Counted from the stretch's first letter, positions 1 through 8,852 are shown. The stretch: 64,000 nt of DNA from Ruminococcaceae bacterium AB4001 (GCA_000621765.1 JHXJ01000001.1:124001-188000), one strand, 5' to 3'. The notes: generated by a model not told the origin, from the letters alone. A program made the numbers and translations.

Positions 1-2
1 TG

Positions 3-581
3 GTCGCGCTGACTCCGGTCCAGTGCTTCTTCGATAACAACTGGAACCTGAGGTTCATGGTCCAGAGCGGCGACTTCATCAAGTACTGCTTCAGACCGGT
101 CAACGTGTTCTTCTATTTCATGTCGGAGGTCTTCGACGTGAAAGGTCTTGGGCAGCTCGCTTTCGGCATTGGCACGATCGTTTATGCCTGGATCAAGATC
201 GGGATCCCGGTAACGCCACTGGTGATCTTAAAGCTCATCGTGTTCCTTTTCACCGCGTCGCTCTTCATGATCGCGCTGATGAACTTCGCTGCAGCGACCT
301 GCTTCTGGATCAAGAACTCCGGCTACGTAATGGTCATCATGTTCCGTTTCAAGGACTTCGCGAAATACCCGTCGAGCATTTTCGAAGGCATCTTCAAGGT
401 GATCTTCACGTTCCTCATCCCGATCGCGTTCATCGCATACTATCCGAGCCTTGTGATCTTATCGCCGGATAACGTCCCCGTCCTTTCATGGATCTCGCCG
501 CTGTTCGGTCTCATATTCTTCTACCTGAGCTACAAGTTCTGGATGCTCGGTGTTCGAAAATATGACTTCACAGGTTCATAA
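3..581 (+). CDS. ABC-2 type transporter permease, C-terminal part (5' end outside window)
   Basis: The frame is open from the left edge, so the gene is truncated and only about 192 residues are visible. They form several hydrophobic segments and end in a Y-D-F-T-G-S tail, which resembles the C-terminus of the ABC-2 permease family also known as DUF990 (PF06182-like). Such proteins are the membrane part of drug or lipid exporters, and a sister permease and an ATPase gene would be expected upstream. The ATG at 57 is probably internal, because the frame upstream of it continues with similar hydrophobic sequence. Family assignment is from the sequence pattern; the substrate cannot be inferred. 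Confidence 0.7.
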   Translation, partial: VALTPVQCFFDNNWNLRFMVQSGDFIKYCFRPVNVFFYFMSEVFDVKGLGQLAFGIGTIVYAWIKIGIPVTPLVILKLIVFLFTASLFMIALMNFAAATCFWIKNSGYVMVIMFRFKDFAKYPSSIFEGIFKVIFTFLIPIAFIAYYPSLVILSPDNVPVLSWISPLFGLIFFYLSYKFWMLGVRKYDFTGS

Positions 582-607
582 TGTTCCTTATATGGAGGTA
601 ATCTGAA

Positions 608-1132
608 ATGAATGATCTTGTAATGATAATCAAGCAGACTGTTGTCCCGAATTTTCTTAATATCAGGACATCGATAAAGGCCTACGACAGGGATGCCCTC
701 TGCTGCGGCGCACCCTGCTGGCGCTGGGTCTACCACGCGCTCCACTCAGCTGACAAGTGGTTCATCAATCCCAATGTCTATGAGGAGCCCGCGTTCCACG
801 AAGAGGGCATGGACAACCCTGATAATCCGACGTCAGTGGTGCTTTCCGACGAGCAGCTTTTAGAGTATCTCGATGCCATCGAAAAGAAGACTTTGGACTA
901 CCTTGATTCTCTGTCTGATGACATGCTCTACGAGTGCCCTGAAGGGTGCCGCTTCACGCGAATGGAGTTAGTGCTGCGCCAGTACCGCCACCTGTCTTTT
1001 CACACGGGCATGTTAAACGGCCAGGTAGCAGTCGCTACGGGCGAGTTTCCGATGTGGGTATCTGATGCCGACAAGTATATCGATGACGGCATCTTCTTTG
1101 GCAGGTACCGCGGAGGTCAGACGAAGATCTGA
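608..1132 (+). CDS. DinB-superfamily protein
   Basis: This 174-residue protein starts 26 nt after the permease gene, behind a good ribosome binding site (TGGAGG). It is helical, with a conserved-looking histidine in YHALHSADKW near residue 46 and a second pair in RHLSFHTG near residue 137. This spacing is typical of the DinB/YfiT four-helix fold, which binds a metal through three histidines. DinB-fold proteins include thiol-dependent transferases and many of unknown role. No enzymatic function is claimed. A strong intrinsic terminator follows at 1225-1270, so the gene closes the upstream transcription unit. Confidence 0.6.
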   Translation: MNDLVMIIKQTVVPNFLNIRTSIKAYDRDALCCGAPCWRWVYHALHSADKWFINPNVYEEPAFHEEGMDNPDNPTSVVLSDEQLLEYLDAIEKKTLDYLDSLSDDMLYECPEGCRFTRMELVLRQYRHLSFHTGMLNGQVAVATGEFPMWVSDADKYIDDGIFFGRYRGGQTKI

Positions 1133-1224
1133 GGTATCTGTTTGATGGCTCGAAAAGCCGCTGTTGCTAAAAATGGTGCCAATTTGAGCATGATTTTGGC
1201 AACATATCTGTCACCAGAAAAAAC

Positions 1225-1270
1225 AACACCTGCTTTAGCTCTGTTTTCAGAGTTTTAGCAGGTGTTTTTC
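1225..1270 (+). terminator. Rho-independent terminator
   Basis: Ten-bp arms AACACCTGCT (1225-1234) and AGCAGGTGTT (1257-1266) enclose an inner CTCTG/CAGAG stem (1239-1243 with 1248-1252). The outer arm runs into a T tract. It ends the unit containing the DinB-like gene. Confidence 0.85.
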
Positions 1271-1317
1271 TTGACAGCGTTCCCAAAACAATTTAAAATG
1301 ACACTGTGTCATTTTAA
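1271..1317 (+). promoter_or_regulatory. Sigma-70 promoter overlapped by a palindromic TetR operator
   Basis: A consensus -35 TTGACA (1271-1276) and a -10 TAAAAT (1294-1299) are separated by exactly 17 nt. A perfect inverted repeat with 12-bp arms, TTAAAATGACAC and its complement, around a single central base covers 1293-1317 and so sits on the -10. The TetR gene begins at 1336. This is the expected architecture for autorepression by the TetR protein; the repressor-operator match is inferred. Confidence 0.8.
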
Positions 1318-1335
1318 CAAGCGCGGGAGACAACC

Positions 1336-2013
1336 ATGCCTAAAGTTAGCGAAGAATACTATGAGAAGAAGCGCCGCGAGATAATCGATGCGGCATACCG
1401 TGTGTGCGCCAGAAAGCCGATCACTTCGATCGACATGAAGGACATTATTGCGGAGACGGGTTTTTCGCATGGCGTTATATACAGGTATTACAAGGATCTC
1501 GATGAGGTGTTTAAGGATCTGGTCATCACGATCAATTCGGAGAACAAGATCGACGACAGGCTCGATGAGATTCTTAGCAAAGCTGACATCAGGGAGTGGG
1601 AGCAGACTATTTACAATATCTGCCGGATGCTTGCTGACTACATGAAGGAGGTCGGAACGGATCTTCTTAAGGTATCGATCTATGGCGACATGCTTGCGAT
1701 GAGTGATCCTGAGCGTGCGATGAAGATCGCGCAAAGGCTTGGAAAAGATGAGCAAAGCCCTTTGCTTTATGCGACTGAAGCCATGACAGCATTCCTTACA
1801 AAAGTGATTAAGCAGAATAAGTTAAAGCCTGCGGTGCCGGTCGATCAGATAATACAGTTTTTTATCGTGAACTATCACGGAATACAGTCGGGATATGTGC
1901 TTACAGAATGCTTCAAGGCTGAGCACATTGAAGGCAAATACAAGATTGATGACATGTACAGGAACCTCGCGACATCTGTTGTGCTCATGATGGGCGGAAA
2001 GGCAGCAAAATGA
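1336..2013 (+). CDS. TetR/AcrR family transcriptional regulator
   Basis: The 225-residue protein has an N-terminal TetR-type helix-turn-helix at about residues 10-55 (ending GFSHGVIYRYYKDLDEVF) and a helical ligand-binding domain after it. It is the first gene of a three-gene operon and overlaps the next gene by 4 nt (ATGA). The palindrome over its own promoter at 1293-1317 suggests that it represses itself and the two hydrolase genes. The inducer is unknown; since the downstream genes encode hydrolases, it may be a lipid, an ester or a xenobiotic, which is inference. Confidence 0.85.
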   Translation: MPKVSEEYYEKKRREIIDAAYRVCARKPITSIDMKDIIAETGFSHGVIYRYYKDLDEVFKDLVITINSENKIDDRLDEILSKADIREWEQTIYNICRMLADYMKEVGTDLLKVSIYGDMLAMSDPERAMKIAQRLGKDEQSPLLYATEAMTAFLTKVIKQNKLKPAVPVDQIIQFFIVNYHGIQSGYVLTECFKAEHIEGKYKIDDMYRNLATSVVLMMGGKAAK

Positions 2014-2765
2014 TCTTCCACACTTACGGAAATAAAGAGAACAAAGCGGTCGTGCTGATCCACGGAATGCTCACGCCGTGGCAGATCTGGAACTATGCGA
2101 TCGAGAAGTTTTCCAAGGATTACTATGTTGTCGTTCCTGAGCTTGACGGGCACACGGAAGATGAGCCGAGCCGGTTCTTTTCAGCAGGTACAGAAGCAGC
2201 AGTTATCGGCGAATATATCGAGAAAGAACTGAATAACGAAGTGTATCTTCTTGCGGGTCTTTCAATGGGAGGAGCGATTGCTTCAACAATAGCAATGTGT
2301 TTTCCTCAGATGTTAATAGAACATCTTGTGCTCGATGGTGCGCCTCTTCGTAAAGTCAACGGCATCCTTCAATTCATCATGATACAGAATTACAGGAATC
2401 TCATAAAAAGATCCAGGAAGCGCGACAGTAAACTTATCGAAAGATCCAAGAAAGAATTCCTGCCTGAGGAATATACAGAATACTATCTGAAGATCACTGA
2501 TAATATGGATATTTACGACATCCGTTGGATGATCAGTACCGTTTTCATTAACAGTATTAACAGGTCCTATCCGAATGACATAAAGATCCTGTTCATGCAC
2601 GGAACAAAAGGAAATGAATCTGTTGCGGCAAAGTCAGCGCTCACAGTTAAGGAATTTAATCCCCAGACAGAGATAAGAGTTTTTGATGGTCTTGGACACG
2701 CAGAGCTCGCGTGCTTTATGCCCGAACAGTGGTATGAGGAAGTCAGGAGTTTTATAAGCGCATGA
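2010..2765 (+). CDS. Alpha/beta hydrolase
   Basis: The 251-residue protein has the alpha/beta-hydrolase landmarks: the oxyanion-hole motif VVLIHG near residue 17, the nucleophile elbow G-L-S-M-G with Ser85, and a C-terminal GLGHAEL stretch that carries the likely catalytic histidine. There is no signal peptide, so it should be cytoplasmic. It is translationally coupled to the TetR gene upstream and the second hydrolase downstream (4-nt overlap at each end). The substrate is unknown; esterase, lipase or C-C hydrolase activity are all possible. Confidence 0.8.
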   Translation: MIFHTYGNKENKAVVLIHGMLTPWQIWNYAIEKFSKDYYVVVPELDGHTEDEPSRFFSAGTEAAVIGEYIEKELNNEVYLLAGLSMGGAIASTIAMCFPQMLIEHLVLDGAPLRKVNGILQFIMIQNYRNLIKRSRKRDSKLIERSKKEFLPEEYTEYYLKITDNMDIYDIRWMISTVFINSINRSYPNDIKILFMHGTKGNESVAAKSALTVKEFNPQTEIRVFDGLGHAELACFMPEQWYEEVRSFISA

Positions 2766-3598
2766 TCGATTACATCAGAGAGAACTTCAGTTACTACCCG
2801 ATCTACTACAGGCTCCTGTTCAAAACGAAGAAGGAATTCACGCCGGAATACGTGTCTTACGGAAGCGATAAGGAACAGTATTTTCTGTACTACGAACCTT
2901 CTGAGCCCGTAAGCGACAAGGTCGTTATCTGGGTCCACGGCGGCGGCTGGAATGCCGGAAATCCCAAGTTCTTTGACTATGTCGGACAGTATATGGCCAG
3001 GGCAGGTTACCGCTTTGTTTCCTTAGGTTACAGGCTCTCGCCGAAGAACAAATATCCCACGCAGATCGAAGACGTCTGTGCGGGGTTTAACGCGGCGAAA
3101 AAGTATCTGCAGGATAAGGGCATAGATACTTCAAAGATCATTCTTTCAGGCCCTTCTGCGGGCGCGCACCTGTCATCGATCCTGTGTTACAGCAAAGCCA
3201 CGCAGAAGAAGTATAACGTCGACCTCTCCGGAGTAATCGGTTATGTCGGTTTCGGAGGTCCGTACAGTTTCAGGAAGAGCACCGGACTGACATTAAAGAT
3301 GCTTCTAAGTATGCTTTTCGCGAAGGGGTACGACAGGAAGGAAGCAGAGCCATGGTCGCTCATGGAGAAAAGTGATATTCCGATGCTCCTGATCCAGAGC
3401 AGGCACGACGGACTGATCGGGTTCGGGTGCGCCGAAGACTTTGCGCAGAAGGCAGAAGTGGTCGGGAACATTTGCGAGATCTACGAAGTGGAAGATAAGA
3501 GAAATACGCATTCATGGTACACAGCCGGGTGTTTTCTTTTCGAGAGGGAAGAGAATAAGACGCTCGATAAGTTCATGTCGTGGATCGAAAAAATCTGA
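2762..3598 (+). CDS. HSL-like alpha/beta hydrolase (esterase/lipase)
   Basis: The 278-residue protein carries the HGGGW oxyanion motif (residues 59-63) and the G-P-S-A-G elbow with Ser132, both typical of the hormone-sensitive-lipase branch of esterases. A QSRHDGLIG segment supplies the likely acid and a late NTHSWY the likely histidine. It closes the TetR-controlled operon. The two hydrolases in the operon belong to different subfamilies, so they probably do not arise from a recent duplication. Confidence 0.82.
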   Translation: MIDYIRENFSYYPIYYRLLFKTKKEFTPEYVSYGSDKEQYFLYYEPSEPVSDKVVIWVHGGGWNAGNPKFFDYVGQYMARAGYRFVSLGYRLSPKNKYPTQIEDVCAGFNAAKKYLQDKGIDTSKIILSGPSAGAHLSSILCYSKATQKKYNVDLSGVIGYVGFGGPYSFRKSTGLTLKMLLSMLFAKGYDRKEAEPWSLMEKSDIPMLLIQSRHDGLIGFGCAEDFAQKAEVVGNICEIYEVEDKRNTHSWYTAGCFLFEREENKTLDKFMSWIEKI

Positions 3599-3711
3599 CT
3601 GACGCGCGCAAATCCGATGGCTTTCACGAGCCCCCGTCAGGCTTGAAAAGGGCTGGATTCTTCTATACTATTTACCCATAATCCTATATTTTTAGAGGGA
3701 GGAATAGTCTC

Positions 3712-6126
3712 GTGTCAGCTTGGAAAAACAGAAGTCTGTCCACCAAGATCATTCTGATGGTCGAGTTCATCCTCCTCATTTCCAGCGTTCTTTTCTGCTC
3801 GGTTTCTATCTATCTGGCAAGGGTCGGCATCCGCAAGGCGATCCAGCAGCGAATGCTCGACATCGCGAACTGCGCTGCCGGTTCCGTGAACGGCGAGGTA
3901 ATGAAGCACCTCTCGGAAGACCAGGTTGGAAGCATCAGCTATAACAAGATCTACGACACGCTCGCGGTCTTCAGGGACAACGTCGAGCTCGAATATGTTT
4001 ACTGCATCAAGCAGGTCGGCGAAGAAGATTTCATCTTCACGATGGACCTCGATCAGGTCAGCCCCGCAAGCTATGGAGACAGAGTCGAATTTACGTATGC
4101 GCTCAGCGTAGCGGGAAGGGGAATCGCGGCAGTTGATGAAGTTCCCTATACGGACCAGTGGGGCGAATTCTACAGCGCGTACAGCCCCGTCTTCGATGCT
4201 AACGGAGCGGTCGTCGGCATCGTTGCAGTAGACTTCTCTGTCGACTGGTTCGACAACCAGGTTGCCGCGCAGACGCGTTCGACGGTATTCAGTTACGCGG
4301 TCATCCTGCTCTTCTCACTGTTCGTAGCGGCGATCCTGGCACTTGTTACGGTCAGGCCTTTCGTCAAGGCGCAGGGCCAGCTCCTCGAAGAGAAGGTCCG
4401 TGCCGAGAGCGCAAACAACGCGAAGAGCGACTTCCTCGCAAACATGTCCCACGAGATAAGGACACCGATCAATGCCGTCCTGGGCATGAACGAGATGATC
4501 ATCCGCGAAGACCTGCGCGCGAAAAGCGCACCTGCCGGCGACACTGCCACCGTCAGGGAAGCCATCGACAACATCGGCGTTTATTCTGGCGACGTAAAGA
4601 AGGCCGGTCACAACCTTCTCGCGATCGTCAACGACATCCTCGATTTTTCCAAGATCGAAGCGGGCGCCATGGACCTTTCCGAAGCGCCTTACCAGCCGAG
4701 TTCGCTCCTCAACGACCTCAATAACATGATCGTCTTCAAGGCACAGGACAAGGGCCTCGATTTCTCTATCGATGCCGATCCTTCGATCCCCTGCGAGCTC
4801 AAGGGCGATGAGGTCCGCGTACGCCAGATCCTTACGAACCTTCTGAACAACGCGGTCAAATATACCGAAGAAGGTTCTGTCGATTTTTCGCTCCGCGGCG
4901 AAAAGCAGGAGGATGGAATGCTTCTCCTCACTGCAGTCATTAAAGACACCGGCATAGGCATCAAGGAAGAGGACAAAGAGAAGCTTTTCAGCAGGTTCCA
5001 GCGCCTCGAAATGGAGCACAACAGCACGCTTGAAGGCACCGGCCTCGGCCTCGTCATCACGCAGCGTCTGCTTGAACTGATGGGCGGTACGATCTCCGTC
5101 GAAAGCGAATACGGCAAAGGCTCAACCTTCACGGTCAGCTTCCCGCAGAAGATCGTAAACGACACCCCCATGGGCAACTTCCACACCCACTTCTCCGCGA
5201 ACGCCGCAATCGACAAACCTTACCGTGAATCTTTCCGCGCACCTACCGCGCGCATACTCTTAGTCGACGACACGAGGATGAACCTCACCGTCGTTGTAAA
5301 TCTCCTCAAGAACACGAAGATCCAGATCGACACCGCGCTTTCAGGCGCAGAGGCAGTCGACAAGGCATGGCGGATCTCCTACGACCTCATTTTCATGGAC
5401 CAGAGAATGCCTGAAATGGACGGCACCGAAGCCCTTCACCGCATCCGCTCAAAGGATGACGGCGCAAGCTCAAAGGCACCCGTCGTCTGTCTCACTGCCG
5501 ATGCCGTACTCGGCGCCAAGGAACGTTATCTCTCAGTCGGCTTCTCTGATTACCTCACCAAGCCCGTCGACAATCTCGCACTGGAAAACATGCTCTTGAA
5601 ATACCTTCCTGCAGACAAGGTCGAAAAGGTGATCGAGGAATCCGAAGGCGAATTCTCCGATTCCGAGACAGCCATCCCGGAAGAATTCGGTCCTCTCTGC
5701 GACATAGGACTCGATCCTAAGACAGGCCTCAAATACTGCCAGTATGACGTGGCCTTATATAAGTCGCTCCTCGCCGAATATGCCAAGACAGGCGGCGAAA
5801 AGAGGGCCCGCCTCCAGAAGAGCTTCAAGGCAGGCGACTGGTACAACTACAGCATTTTCGTTCACGCTCTCAAGAGCACATCAAAGATGATCGGCGCTGT
5901 AACCCTTTCCGAGAAGGCAGCCCAGCTTGAAGCCGCTGCAAATTCCGGCGACATCGGTCTTATCCACTCCGAGCATCCTGAGGTTATAAGCCTCTATGAA
6001 CAGATCACGGAAACGATAATCTCCACCATCAAGGTGCCCGCCACATCAGACGACGACGGCGGCATCATGGAATTCTCGCCGAGTGAAGACGTAATGGAAT
6101 TCCTGCCGAATAATGGGGAAGAGTGA
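3712..6126 (+). CDS. Hybrid sensor histidine kinase with receiver and Hpt domains
   Basis: This 804-residue membrane protein starts at a GTG behind AGGGAGG. Domain order is: transmembrane segment at about 12-36, extracytoplasmic sensor to about 190, second transmembrane segment at 191-214, HisKA with phospho-accepting His247 (NMSHEIRTP), HATPase with DTGIGI and GTGLGL boxes (about 365-480), receiver domain (about 513-630, acidic pocket Asp519/520, phospho-acceptor Asp563, Lys617), and an Hpt domain with His718 (FVHALKST). All relay residues are present, so a full His-Asp-His phosphorelay is plausible. No separate response regulator lies nearby, so the final target is unknown. It appears monocistronic. 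Confidence 0.9.
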   Translation: MSAWKNRSLSTKIILMVEFILLISSVLFCSVSIYLARVGIRKAIQQRMLDIANCAAGSVNGEVMKHLSEDQVGSISYNKIYDTLAVFRDNVELEYVYCIKQVGEEDFIFTMDLDQVSPASYGDRVEFTYALSVAGRGIAAVDEVPYTDQWGEFYSAYSPVFDANGAVVGIVAVDFSVDWFDNQVAAQTRSTVFSYAVILLFSLFVAAILALVTVRPFVKAQGQLLEEKVRAESANNAKSDFLANMSHEIRTPINAVLGMNEMIIREDLRAKSAPAGDTATVREAIDNIGVYSGDVKKAGHNLLAIVNDILDFSKIEAGAMDLSEAPYQPSSLLNDLNNMIVFKAQDKGLDFSIDADPSIPCELKGDEVRVRQILTNLLNNAVKYTEEGSVDFSLRGEKQEDGMLLLTAVIKDTGIGIKEEDKEKLFSRFQRLEMEHNSTLEGTGLGLVITQRLLELMGGTISVESEYGKGSTFTVSFPQKIVNDTPMGNFHTHFSANAAIDKPYRESFRAPTARILLVDDTRMNLTVVVNLLKNTKIQIDTALSGAEAVDKAWRISYDLIFMDQRMPEMDGTEALHRIRSKDDGASSKAPVVCLTADAVLGAKERYLSVGFSDYLTKPVDNLALENMLLKYLPADKVEKVIEESEGEFSDSETAIPEEFGPLCDIGLDPKTGLKYCQYDVALYKSLLAEYAKTGGEKRARLQKSFKAGDWYNYSIFVHALKSTSKMIGAVTLSEKAAQLEAAANSGDIGLIHSEHPEVISLYEQITETIISTIKVPATSDDDGGIMEFSPSEDVMEFLPNNGEE

Positions 6127-6248
6127 TTTTTTGCGCTGACGGCGGAAATGCTGATTCTGGTGCCGGAATTGATCTTTTTTGGCACCACATTTTGCACTTT
6201 GGCCTCAAAATGCCAAAATCTGTCCCGCCCGGCGGACAATCCGGCACC

Positions 6249-6631
6249 ATTTTGGCACCAGGCGTGAGGCAAAACCGCTGTTGACGGATTTGTTGACGAA
6301 AAAGACTCCAAACCAGCAACAAAATCGTCAACAAAGCCATTGTTGACGAAAATGTTGACGGATCTGACCCAATATCGTCAACAAAATCAGCAACAAAGAA
6401 CGGGCGGAAAAAGTAGAAAAAGCAACTCCACACAACAGCATGAAGAAGAAAATAGCCTCTGAAGGCAGCGCCGTCAATGGACGCGGAGCTTGCCTCCGGC
6501 ACCATTGACTGCTCGCCTTTATAGGTGCTTATAAAGTGTTTAAGAGGTCGGATTGAAGTGAACCCCTGAAGTTGAACAAACTTCGGGGGTTCACTTCGGA
6601 TCCCCGCCCCCGCATCTATAGATGCCGGTCT
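6249..6631 (+). repeat. Dispersed GTTGAC-type intergenic repeat, copy 1 (long form)
   Basis: The core at 6272-6413 nearly matches 26599-26738 and 32266-32410. It holds the motif GTTGAC four times forward and GTCAAC twice. These form two potential stem-loops, 6289-6299 with 6325-6335 (11 bp) and 6340-6349 with 6375-6384 (10 bp). The long form shared with copy 3 adds a hairpin with GTCAATGG/CCATTGAC arms at 6473-6509 and a GCATCTATAGATGC-type palindrome near 6612. A short stretch at 6249-6270 also matches upstream of copy 3. No gene is supported in 6127-6733. Confidence 0.85.
6555..6597. repeat. Long perfect hairpin inside repeat copy 1
   Basis: Nineteen-bp arms (one G-T wobble) starting GAAGTGAACCCC enclose a 5-nt loop. 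No T tract follows, so it is not a standard terminator. It is absent from the matching position of repeat copy 3, where a shorter GC-rich stretch stands instead, so it looks like a separate insertion or a variable module. Confidence 0.75.
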
Positions 6632-6673
6632 TTACGGCTGTCGCTTGTTGCTTAATATTCACACACGTCACCA

Positions 6674-6709
6674 ACAAAAACTGCCCCACAAGCTTAGCTT
6701 ACGGGGCAG
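6674..6709 (-). terminator. Rho-independent terminator
   Basis: Read on the minus strand, CTGCCCC (6709-6703) pairs with GGGGCAG (6687-6681) and is followed by a run of five T. It closes the minus-strand unit ydcF-like, GH43, lipoprotein. Confidence 0.85.
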
Positions 6710-6733
6710 TGCAATAACAAATATAATTACTCT

Positions 6734-7291
6734 TTACTGGCGCTTATAGACCTTCCAGAGTGACTGCAGTGACAAGCCGCTGGGGAAGTTGATCTTGGTG
6801 TTCCTTCTGAAGAGCGCAGTCGAGATATCGCCGATTGTGTTGTCTTTGATGTTCTGCACTTCAATGGCAGTATATTCATCGAACTCCGTTACCTGGATGT
6901 GGATGTTGCCGGTGTAGGTCGCACCCATCTTCTTCAGATACTTGATCAGCTTTGAAACGTCATAAGCTGCTTTGTCATTCGGGTTCTGGGTGTACTGCCA
7001 GTCAGAAGCGTTGCTGGACTGTGCGAACGCATCGAAATTGTAAGTGTTGTGACTTATCTCCGCATATTCTACGGAGCCCTCAAGGAGATTGTTGAAGCGG
7101 ATCTCCCTCACTTCGGAGATGGAGGTGCCATCGAGTTCGAAGTAAGCTCTGTAGGAAGCGACAAGGCCGTTGTCCTGACCGGCTTCGAGAATGTAGGCCG
7201 GCGAACTCTTGCTTCCGCAGGAAGAAATAAACAGGCACACAAAAGAGAGTGCCAGCATCGTGCATATGAACTTAGTGATTCTGCTCTTCAT
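6734..7291 (-). CDS. Predicted lipoprotein of unknown function
   Basis: About 185 residues. The ATG at 7291 is preferred over one five codons upstream because a GGGGA site precedes it at normal spacing and the product then begins with a standard lipoprotein signal peptide (MKSRITKF, hydrophobic stretch, then lipobox ISSC). After cleavage the cysteine would anchor a small soluble domain to the outer face of the membrane. No known domain is recognised. It is the last gene of a minus-strand unit beginning with a YdcF-like gene and a GH43 enzyme, and is followed directly by a terminator. Confidence 0.65.
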   Translation of the reverse strand: MKSRITKFICTMLALSFVCLFISSCGSKSSPAYILEAGQDNGLVASYRAYFELDGTSISEVREIRFNNLLEGSVEYAEISHNTYNFDAFAQSSNASDWQYTQNPNDKAAYDVSKLIKYLKKMGATYTGNIHIQVTEFDEYTAIEVQNIKDNTIGDISTALFRRNTKINFPSGLSLQSLWKVYKRQ

Positions 7292-7342
7292 ATTTGGTCC
7301 CCACATTTCTTTTTACTTATGCGTCAGAATAACAGATTTACA

Positions 7343-8812
7343 TCAAGAAAAACAGAAGGTATCGAAAATTGCTCTCGTATCAGCGTCGCCGGTCGTGAAT
7401 CTGAAGTAGACCGCATGTTTGCCTGTAATTGTTTCCGAAAGCGCGAAAACGATCTCCTCACAATTTTCTTCTGCCTTGCCTGTAGCAACAACTTTGCCGT
7501 CGTAGGTGTCAGTCAGGATATCTACTGTAAAGCCCTTAGGGAATGAGCCGTTGATGACTGCTTTGGTCGCGCCTTCAGTACCGAATGCAAGATACTTAAA
7601 GCCTATGGTCGCGCCGCTCTGGATGTCGACAACGGGAGAAGACTCGCCTTCGTAAACAGGCTGGATGTGAGCGACTCTGACGCCCTCATTCGTGCCCTCG
7701 GCGTTGCCCTGGTACATGGGCTTTCCTAAACCGTCGTACATGTGGCAAGTGTAGCCTGCGGAGATGATGGAATATGCATCAAGGCCGTCAAGGTAGAAGC
7801 CCTGTGATGTGCAGTCGACTACGTCGGATTTAACGGGCTCGCCGTTCTCGTATGTGATCTTGCCGATGAAGATCCTGCCGTCCTTGTCCAAAGCAATGTC
7901 GACGGGTTCGACCATTGCCTGGCGTGAATATTCGTTGCAGCCGGTCTGTCTGTGATAGAAGACGTACCACTGGTCCTTTACCTTCATGAGTGAGCCGTGG
8001 TTGTTGCCCCACTGGTATGTCATGATGCCGTTGCCGTCAGGTCCGGTGATGATCTCACCGCCGTTGAAGCTGATGTCGCCGCCCATCTTGTATTCGCCAA
8101 GAGGGGAGTCGCTCCACTTATATGAGAGGAAGCCGTTGCAGCTGCCGAAGACGCCGTTTTCGGGCTTCGGGTATTCGTATCTCTTGGAGTATACGAAAAC
8201 GTATTTGCCGTTGATCTTTCTGGGGCTCGATGCTTCGAAGAAACCGTCTGTAGGGATTACGTGGCCGTCGTCTTCCTTGATCCAGAAGGGCTTTGAATGG
8301 CCGATGATGTGGTTTCTGACCGTTTCCTTCTTGATCGTGCACATGTCGTCGTTGAGCTCTGCAGCGTGGCATTCGCAGAAGCCCCAGAATGCGTAGACTT
8401 TGCCGTCGTCATCTACGAGGATGCCGGGATCGAATCCGAGCTCTGTCTTGACGGGGTTTTCGAAAGGTCCCCAGGGGCACTTGGATGTAACGAGCATGAT
8501 GGATGAACCGCGGTTCTCAGCGGCATACATGTAGAATGTGTCGCCCTTCTGGACTACGTCAGGTGCATAGAGGTCGCCGCCGTCAGATGCCGTGTAGCAG
8601 ATGCCGTGGCATGTCCAGTTCGTGGGATCGTCAACGGGTGCAGACCAGACGACATAATCAGGGCCGCAGTAGTCGGTCTTCTTGGTGTCGTGTGAACCGT
8701 AAAGGTAGATGCGTGTCTCGCCGTTATAGGTGAATACGCGGGGCTCGCCGTCCGGAACGTGTTCCCACAAAGGCATATAAGGGTTTGCGCCAGTTACAAT
8801 TCTTTTCTCCAT
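7343..8812 (-). CDS. Glycoside hydrolase family 43 enzyme
   Basis: About 489 residues, taking the ATG at 8812 behind GTGAGGTG (a GTG three codons earlier is the alternative). The N-terminal five-bladed propeller shows the three acidic residues expected of GH43: Asp21 in DGEPRV, Asp128 in FDPGILVDDDG, and Glu193 in FFEASSPRKING. The C-terminal part from about residue 330 looks like a beta-sandwich accessory domain. GH43 enzymes remove arabinose or xylose units from plant polysaccharides. No signal peptide is visible, so it probably acts inside the cell on imported oligosaccharides. Confidence 0.85.
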   Translation of the reverse strand: MEKRIVTGANPYMPLWEHVPDGEPRVFTYNGETRIYLYGSHDTKKTDYCGPDYVVWSAPVDDPTNWTCHGICYTASDGGDLYAPDVVQKGDTFYMYAAENRGSSIMLVTSKCPWGPFENPVKTELGFDPGILVDDDGKVYAFWGFCECHAAELNDDMCTIKKETVRNHIIGHSKPFWIKEDDGHVIPTDGFFEASSPRKINGKYVFVYSKRYEYPKPENGVFGSCNGFLSYKWSDSPLGEYKMGGDISFNGGEIITGPDGNGIMTYQWGNNHGSLMKVKDQWYVFYHRQTGCNEYSRQAMVEPVDIALDKDGRIFIGKITYENGEPVKSDVVDCTSQGFYLDGLDAYSIISAGYTCHMYDGLGKPMYQGNAEGTNEGVRVAHIQPVYEGESSPVVDIQSGATIGFKYLAFGTEGATKAVINGSFPKGFTVDILTDTYDGKVVATGKAEENCEEIVFALSETITGKHAVYFRFTTGDADTRAIFDTFCFS

Positions 8813-8852
8813 GTTTTGCACCTCACTTTATTTTTTTTGTCCTTACGCCTCT

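Noticed and set aside
6065-6505. 146-residue minus-strand open frame
   Set aside because: It lies in the repeat element and the end of the hybrid kinase gene and has no ribosome binding site. Kept only as a finding.
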